Under the pieces are notes generated by a model. It saw nothing but the letters and a program-made list of their open reading frames with translations, ran no database searches and was not told the DNA's origin. A stretch of DNA of 64,000 nucleotides from Ariolimax columbianus (lineage: Eukaryota; Mollusca; Gastropoda; Stylommatophora; Arionidae): the NCBI GenBank assembly GCA_036924085.1, contig JAVGWX010000018.1, positions 23,045,964-23,109,963 on the forward strand. Direction: 5' to 3'. Both the position numbers and the translations under genes were made by a program. Of this stretch, positions 63,181-64,000 are shown one piece after another. Each line of letters opens with the position of its first letter. Position 1 is the first letter of the stretch.

Positions 63181-63479
63181 CTATTGTGACTTGCTTTTTA
63201 CAGGAGGCCTGCAGCAAAGGACTTTTGTCCTCTTGTAATAGTCATAACTGCCAATTTGTTTTTCATGATGAGTGTGCTGACCCTGTGCACGACCTTCATA
63301 ATTACCATTGGCGACAAGTTTGGAATGTTGCAGTTGCCATATTGCCTGCTCCCAAGGATGCACATCTGGAAGAATCTGTATATGTTCACACAACCCCATC
63401 CTAAAAGGCTAAGAAAAAAGTCTGCAGATGTCATCATTTGTATCACTGCTGAGCCTATAGCCCTGGACTAAAAAAAAAG
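63181..63479. other. Open frames without recognisable homology
   Basis: Two overlapping plus-strand frames (63027-63404 and 63256-63471) cross this stretch. I see no known domain and no RSU1 exon here. A splice-acceptor-like TTTTTACAG at 63197-63205 is followed by sequence that does not fit the next RSU1 residues. Confidence 0.3.
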
Positions 63480-63742
63480 TAAAGTATCCCATAGCATTAC
63501 TGCCGTAGGGGTGTGAGGTGTTAGCGATCTCACATTTCAAAGGCTCGGCTAAATGAGGACGGTAGCCATCTCCTCTCCCTCGCCGCTTTTACTTCCCGGA
63601 CTGAACCAGTACCCATTTAAGGCTAGGTCGACCCGGGAGCCATTGCGGTCTGAAAAAAACATTACCGCCTCAACTGGGGAATGAACCCAGGACCACTCAG
63701 ATGCGAAGGCAGCGCGCTAACCACTGCGCTACGCGGCTCCCT
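63480..63742 (-). mobile_element. tRNA-derived SINE (family N) in intron 5
   Basis: On the minus strand GGGAGCCGCGTAGCGCAGTG (A box TAGCGCAGTGG) is followed about 40 bases later by CTGGGTTCATTCCCCAG (B box) and then a unique body to about 63480. A genuine tRNA is unlikely, because the sequence after the B box does not pair with the 5' end. Confidence 0.7.
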
Positions 63743-64000
63743 GGACTGCACAAACATATATGACATTTCAAAAGACATGGTTCAACTTATTCTTTTTCAT
63801 TCCCCTTGAAACATAAAACACAAGGCTCCACACAATTTTGTTGTTTTGCTATTCTTCGATAACTCCATTCATGAGATTACAGGTTACCTTGTCTCCTTTT
63901 CCACTCTTCAGTAATGTTCTTTGGCCTCAACACTCTTTACTTTTTCTGGGGTTTCCAATTCAGTAAATGTCTGGTTATATTGTTGGTTTCTTCCTGAGAG
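63743..64000. other. RSU1 intron 5, no feature
   Basis: AT-rich intron sequence. No exon or element is recognised up to the window edge. Confidence 0.5.

Noticed and set aside
63181..63404. Possible next RSU1 exon after TTTTTACAG
   Set aside because: The translation does not match the LRR continuation expected after NFFCL, and the phase does not fit.
63657..63742. Possible tRNA gene on the minus strand
   Set aside because: A and B boxes are good, but the acceptor stem does not pair and a SINE-like body follows.

Overview
This is animal nuclear DNA with one recognisable host gene and a dense layer of dead transposable elements and tandem repeats. Spliced exons with GT-AG introns, many decayed non-LTR retrotransposons, mariner-type DNA transposons, tRNA-derived SINEs and long minisatellites all point to a metazoan. 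The mix of mollusc-like LINE protein remnants, the mariner family whose N-terminus resembles SETMAR/GVQW3-type predictions, and several tRNA-SINEs sharing a central domain suggests a lophotrochozoan, most likely a gastropod mollusc. The species is inference.

The host gene is an orthologue of RSU1 (Ras suppressor protein 1, a leucine-rich-repeat protein of the ILK-PINCH-parvin adhesion complex). It runs on the + strand from 50496 to beyond the right edge. Five exons can be placed: 50496-50604, 53680-53730, 56463-56530, 58508-58560 and 62049-62167. Together they give 133 codons that align with the first half of vertebrate RSU1 without a gap. The remaining exons lie to the right of the window.

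From 1 to about 50 kb I see no host gene. The main blocks are a 1-kb TTG-rich minisatellite (742-1790), a broken purine-rich satellite (2222-6030), LINE wrecks (7.0-12.8 kb), a TATC array (15.9-17.0 kb), a palindromic mariner derivative (19.9-20.6 kb) with a second copy at 40.6-41.4 kb, an RNase H-bearing LINE (22.1-24.2 kb), and minisatellites at 27.7-28.7, 30.4-31.0 and 44.8-45.4 kb. A DNA transposon with terminal inverted repeats of about 100 bp lies at 32971-35661. Its decayed transposase has about 83 residues between the second catalytic Asp and the expected third acidic residue. Further LINE copies occupy 46.5-50.1 kb.

The informative part is how these elements are layered. Several insertions can be read exactly from target-site duplications: a SINE inside a SINE inside the DNA transposon (34501-35034), a LINE 3' end inside another LINE (10070-10416), a truncated SINE inside another SINE (4054-4217), and a SINE 54 bp upstream of RSU1 exon 2 (53355-53638). 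Letters A to N used below are my own labels for repeat families seen in this window.
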